Shown here: piece by piece, positions 29,430 through 29,533 of the stretch
How the letters are laid out: each line of letters begins with the position of its first letter
Numbering within the stretch: the stretch's first letter is position 1
Origin: Clostridium sp. CAG:967
GTDB lineage: Bacteria; Cyanobacteriota; Vampirovibrionia; Gastranaerophilales; Gastranaerophilaceae
Assembly: GCA_000433095.1 (NCBI GenBank)
Contig: HF991483.1
Coordinates: forward strand, 28,656-58,188
Reading direction: 5' to 3'
Length of the DNA: 29,533 bases
The notes under the pieces: model-generated
Database searches by the model: none
Seen by the model: only the letters and a program-made list of their open reading frames with translations
Told to the model about the DNA's origin: nothing
Position numbers and translations under genes: made by a program

Positions 29430-29533
29430 ATGAAAAGATTTATTAAAAAAGCTTCTGCATGTATTGGTAACCTATTACCAAGCCATATTAACATGGCTAC
29501 GTGCGTAGCACTCGGGGGGGGGGGAATCATTTA
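29430..29533 (+). CDS. Start of a fourth pilin-like leader, locus D, cut by the window edge
   Basis: ATG 29430 follows a GAAAGGAG site. The frame reads MKRFIKKASACIGNLLPSHI, continues NMATCVALGGGG and runs into the window end. With 11 G the codons after the tract are GGA ATC ATT. With 12 (or 9) they become AAT CAT TTA, i.e. N-H-L, the same residues that follow the in-phase tract in locus C. By analogy this locus too is one G short of the open state, but the pilin body is outside the window. The leader is rich in hairpins (29464-29481, 29482-29497, 29496-29509). Confidence 0.65.
   Translation, partial: MKRFIKKASACIGNLLPSHINMATCVALGGGGII
29514..29524 (+). repeat. Poly-G tract (G11) of locus D
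   Basis: Eleven G, then AATCATTTA. The C that follows the tract in loci A and C is absent here, so 11 G corresponds to G10 plus C in the others. The window ends nine bases later. Confidence 0.9.

Noticed and set aside
1..29533. CRISPR arrays, tRNA or rRNA genes, insertion sequences, prophage genes
   Set aside because: No regularly spaced repeats, cloverleaf sequences, transposase or integrase motifs were seen on either strand.

Overview
The window is about 29.5 kb of AT-rich, gene-dense bacterial chromosome. It carries several lineage-restricted envelope-type proteins, degenerate Tad-type genes, many pilin-like proteins, an MlaE/MlaF pair, a DapL-like aminotransferase and a cyanobacterial-style ClpC N-domain. 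Together these suggest a non-photosynthetic relative of cyanobacteria (Melainabacteria/Vampirovibrionia, Gastranaerophilales-like, gut). That assignment is inference; there is no 16S gene or other marker here.

Layout. 1-1547 (minus): edge fragment, yqeK and nadD. 1548-2128: a repeat pair, a terminator, a 54-residue gene and a long promoter element. 2129-5080 (plus): two uncharacterised membrane-associated proteins. 5096-5310: 6S RNA. 5357-8751 (plus): a pilin-like gene broken at a poly-G tract, then a TadZ/CpaE ATPase and a TadA/CpaF-like protein that has lost its catalytic motifs. 8675-9712 (minus): uncharacterised protein. 9802-11790: uvrB. 11822-12547 (minus): polytopic membrane protein. 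12616-19364 (minus): a tightly packed operon of ClpX-type zinc finger, 508-residue unknown, yqgF, DUF1292, ATPase-less triple Clp N-domain protein, tilS, hpt and a histidine kinase. 19525-22120 (plus): TPR lipoprotein, lgt and an MFS transporter. 22117-25489: small proteins, a candidate sRNA, a deleted pilin-like gene, mazG and a two-gene unit. 25635-26449: a pilin-like gene with two poly-G tracts. 26495-29322 (minus): aminotransferase, mlaF, mlaE. 29430-end: the start of another poly-G pilin-like gene.

The most unusual feature is a family of four pilin-like loci (A 5357, B 22721, C 25635, D 29430) with near-identical ribosome-binding sites and leader starts; B, C and D also share one promoter type. 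In A, C and D a run of 9-11 G lies inside the unusually long prepilin leader, upstream of the hydrophobic FTLAEV segment. These are the only G runs of that length in the window. In A and C the first tract is exactly one G short of joining the start codon to the pilin, and D is at the same phase. Locus C has two tracts in series. Locus B keeps the leader start but has lost the tract, the cleavage site and the hydrophobic segment. This looks like contingency switching (or programmed slippage) of surface pilin-like proteins.

Other points of interest are a 58-bp promoter element shared by two distant transcripts, a candidate sRNA complementary to the start region of the divergent neighbour, five promoters placed so that transcripts would begin at the start codon, and an operon pairing two Clp-unfoldase accessory domains without an AAA+ motor.
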